Below the pieces are notes generated by a model, which had not been told where the DNA came from, did no database searches, and saw only the letters and a list, made by a program, of their open reading frames with translations. The position numbers and the translations under genes were made by a program. A stretch of DNA of 64,000 nucleotides from Clostridium porci. Lineage in GTDB: Bacteria > Bacillota > Clostridia > Lachnospirales > Lachnospiraceae. The number at the start of each line of letters is the position of its first letter. Position 1 is the stretch's first letter. Location of the stretch: contig NZ_VUMD01000003.1 of assembly GCF_009696375.1 (NCBI RefSeq), forward strand, positions 186,001-250,000. The letters run 5' to 3'. This document shows positions 62,502 to 64,000 of the stretch, piece by piece.

Positions 62502-63240
62502 TTCCTTCCTTCTTTCTGTATTCTTTTGGTGAAATCCCAACCTGTCTTTTAAAAACTCTGGAAAAATAACCCGCATCTTCAAAGCCCACTGCCTCAGAAA
62601 TTTCATAGGTTTTCATATCCGTATGCAGCAAATATTCCTTCGCTGCCTCAATTCTTTTACACAGAATCGCGTCAAACAGATTAACCCCTGATTTACTTTT
62701 ATAAAGCCTGCTCAGATAGCTTCTGTTTGCATGCAGGCTTTCCGCAATTTCATCCAGCGAAATTCTTTGCCGGAAATTCTGTTCTATATACTGCTCCATC
62801 TGCAAATATAATCCTCTCCCCCCCTCTTCCTTCCCCGCCTTATCCTCTTCCATTTCCCGGCGAAACCGCTCCAGCTCCCGAATCGCTTTTTCCACAGCCT
62901 TTGGCAATTCCTCCAGCACCGAAACCTTAAGCACATATTCGCATGCGCTGTATTTAATAGCCTTTTTCGCATATTCAAAGGCTGAATATGCGCTCAGTAG
63001 AATCACCTGTGTTTCCGGACAGGTCTCATACACATACCTGCATACCTCCAGGCCATCCAACACAGGCATCTGGATATCTGTAACAATAATATCTGGATGC
63101 TCCTCCTCCATATGATCAATCAGCTCCTGACCGTTCGTCGATATGGAGGCTAACACACAGTTCATTTTCTCCCAGGAAATCATCTTTTGCAGGGCTTCCC
63201 TTATGTATGCTTCATCATCCGCAGCCATTACCTTCCACAT
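62494..63240 (-). CDS. YesN-type response regulator (REC plus AraC HTH)
   Basis: The 248-residue protein has a receiver domain (about 1-120; AADDEAYIREAL acidic pair, phospho-Asp in IIVTDIQMP, Thr/Ser and Lys positions in LLSAYSAFEYAKKAI) and a C-terminal AraC/XylS double HTH (about 150-245; SRLYKSKSGVNLFDAI, GFEDAGYFSRVFKRQVGISP). It should activate the adjacent glycan genes when phosphorylated. GAGAGGAG lies before the ATG at 63240, which overlaps the kinase gene end by 26 bases. Confidence 0.93.
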   Translation of the reverse strand: MWKVMAADDEAYIREALQKMISWEKMNCVLASISTNGQELIDHMEEEHPDIIVTDIQMPVLDGLEVCRYVYETCPETQVILLSAYSAFEYAKKAIKYSACEYVLKVSVLEELPKAVEKAIRELERFRREMEEDKAGKEEGGRGLYLQMEQYIEQNFRQRISLDEIAESLHANRSYLSRLYKSKSGVNLFDAILCKRIEAAKEYLLHTDMKTYEISEAVGFEDAGYFSRVFKRQVGISPKEYRKKEGNV

Positions 63241-64000
63241 ATTCCCCACTCCTCTCAGCCAGAAGGACAATCTCAATTTTGGTTCCCTTGCCTTTTCCTC
63301 CGCTGATCTTAAATTCATGCTCATCTCCATACAAAATTTGGAGCAGACGCTTCGTATTTTCCAAACCTGTATGTGTATGCTCCTGCTTCTCAATCCAGCC
63401 CTTTCCATCTGTATCAGCCGCTATTATTTTTTCTGCATCAAAGCCAACTCCATCATCCTCAACACAGATATGCAGCCTGTCCTTTCGGCTTTTCTCCTTA
63501 TGCTCCTCCTCCTTTTGTGTTATTTCCCTGCTCTCATATAAGCGAACTTTAATTACTCCATGCCCACGTTTCGGCTCCAGACCGTGGGAAACTGCATTCT
63601 CCACAAGAGGCTCAATCAAAAGCCTTGGAATCAAATCCTCATTAATAGCCTCATCCTCCAGAACAATCTCATAGGAAATTTTATCCCGAAAACGGCTGCT
63701 CTGCAAATACAGGTAAAACCGCACAATCTCTAATTCCTCAGAAACCTTAATTTTTATTTCCTTCTCCCGGAATATCTTTCCCTGAACCAGCTTTGAAAAG
63801 GCCTGCAGGCCTTCATATACCTCCTCATTACCTGCCATTTTTGCCTGAATACCCAGCATTGCCAGAATATTAAACTGAAAATGCGGATTAATCTGTGCCT
63901 GCAGGTATTTCACCTGGGACTGTGTCGCCAAAATCTGCTTTTCATACACCTGCGTAATCAGATACTTGATTCGATCCGCCATTTCATTAAACACAATACC
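63215..64000 (-). CDS. YesM-type sensor histidine kinase, partial (continues beyond window)
   Basis: The C-terminal part of about 262 residues covers the kinase core: the His box QINPHFQFNIL, N box PLVENAVSHGL and G box DDGVGF, with a HATPase domain ending IEIVLLAE. The frame is open to the window edge; the extracellular sensor and membrane helices must lie beyond it. The linker before the His box (NEMADRIKYLITQVYEKQ) is the post-HAMP helix usual in this family. It partners the overlapping response regulator. Confidence 0.92.
   Translation of the reverse strand, partial: GIVFNEMADRIKYLITQVYEKQILATQSQVKYLQAQINPHFQFNILAMLGIQAKMAGNEEVYEGLQAFSKLVQGKIFREKEIKIKVSEELEIVRFYLYLQSSRFRDKISYEIVLEDEAINEDLIPRLLIEPLVENAVSHGLEPKRGHGVIKVRLYESREITQKEEEHKEKSRKDRLHICVEDDGVGFDAEKIIAADTDGKGWIEKQEHTHTGLENTKRLLQILYGDEHEFKISGGKGKGTKIEIVLLAERSGEYVEGNGCG

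Overview
The window looks like chromosomal DNA of a gut-type Firmicute of the Lachnospiraceae (Enterocloster/Lachnoclostridium/Hungatella-like). The grounds are the order rpmE, DUF1385, prmC, prfA, strong AGGAGG ribosome-binding sites, a type III glutamine synthetase, several RbsABC/MalFG-type sugar transporters, a YesMN-type two-component system and tandem choline-binding-type wall proteins. Most genes lie on the minus strand. I saw no rRNA, tRNA, CRISPR array or intact insertion sequence. The species call is inference from gene content only.

Region by region: (a) 1-4.7 kb is accessory and visibly AT-rich. It holds a SGNH hydrolase, two GNAT acetyltransferases, a Phd/RelE-type toxin-antitoxin pair, an endonuclease/exonuclease/phosphatase-fold protein and gene remnants. 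A diverged second copy of the last 38 bp of prfA lies at 1037-1074, so 1.04-4.74 kb is bracketed by direct repeats of the prfA 3' end, as expected for an element integrated there. (b) 4.7-12.8 kb is housekeeping: prfA, prmC, DUF1385, rpmE, mscL, rho, rarA and a polysaccharide deacetylase. (c) 13-16 kb holds a GH25 lysozyme with choline-binding-type repeats and a second repeat protein; the HTH-LicC-LicA-like fusion at 27.5-29.4 kb could supply the phosphocholine these repeats bind. (d) 16.3-17.5 kb is a lone AT-rich M20 peptidase.

(e) 17.5-26.3 kb is one eight-gene sugar operon behind a perfect-consensus promoter: binding lipoprotein, ATPase, permease, class II aldolase, LacI regulator, PfkB kinase, TIM-barrel epimerase and ribokinase. 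An aldo/keto reductase diverges from it. (f) 29.7-42.2 kb holds glnN, fba, thrC, sfsA, a free-standing FeoA, uraA, a SUV3-like RNA helicase, a DUF6483 protein, a FeoB-like protein with a broken GTPase site and a DUF3810 protein. (g) 42.2-54 kb holds an anchored M3-type peptidase, a metallophosphoesterase, a HAD phosphatase, xpt, a lipoprotein trigger factor, an M18 aminopeptidase, a leucine-rich-repeat protein, a small membrane protein, decayed gene ends, a 5-formyl-THF cyclo-ligase, an ArsC/Spx-like protein and nth.

(h) 54.1-64 kb is a fucoside-type glycan locus, read from the right edge leftward: sensor kinase (cut by the window edge), AraC-type response regulator and a coupled binding lipoprotein, ending at a terminator; then a second binding lipoprotein, an intercistronic terminator, two permeases, a GH29 fucosidase, a Gfo/Idh/MocA oxidoreductase and a DUF5596-type acyltransferase.
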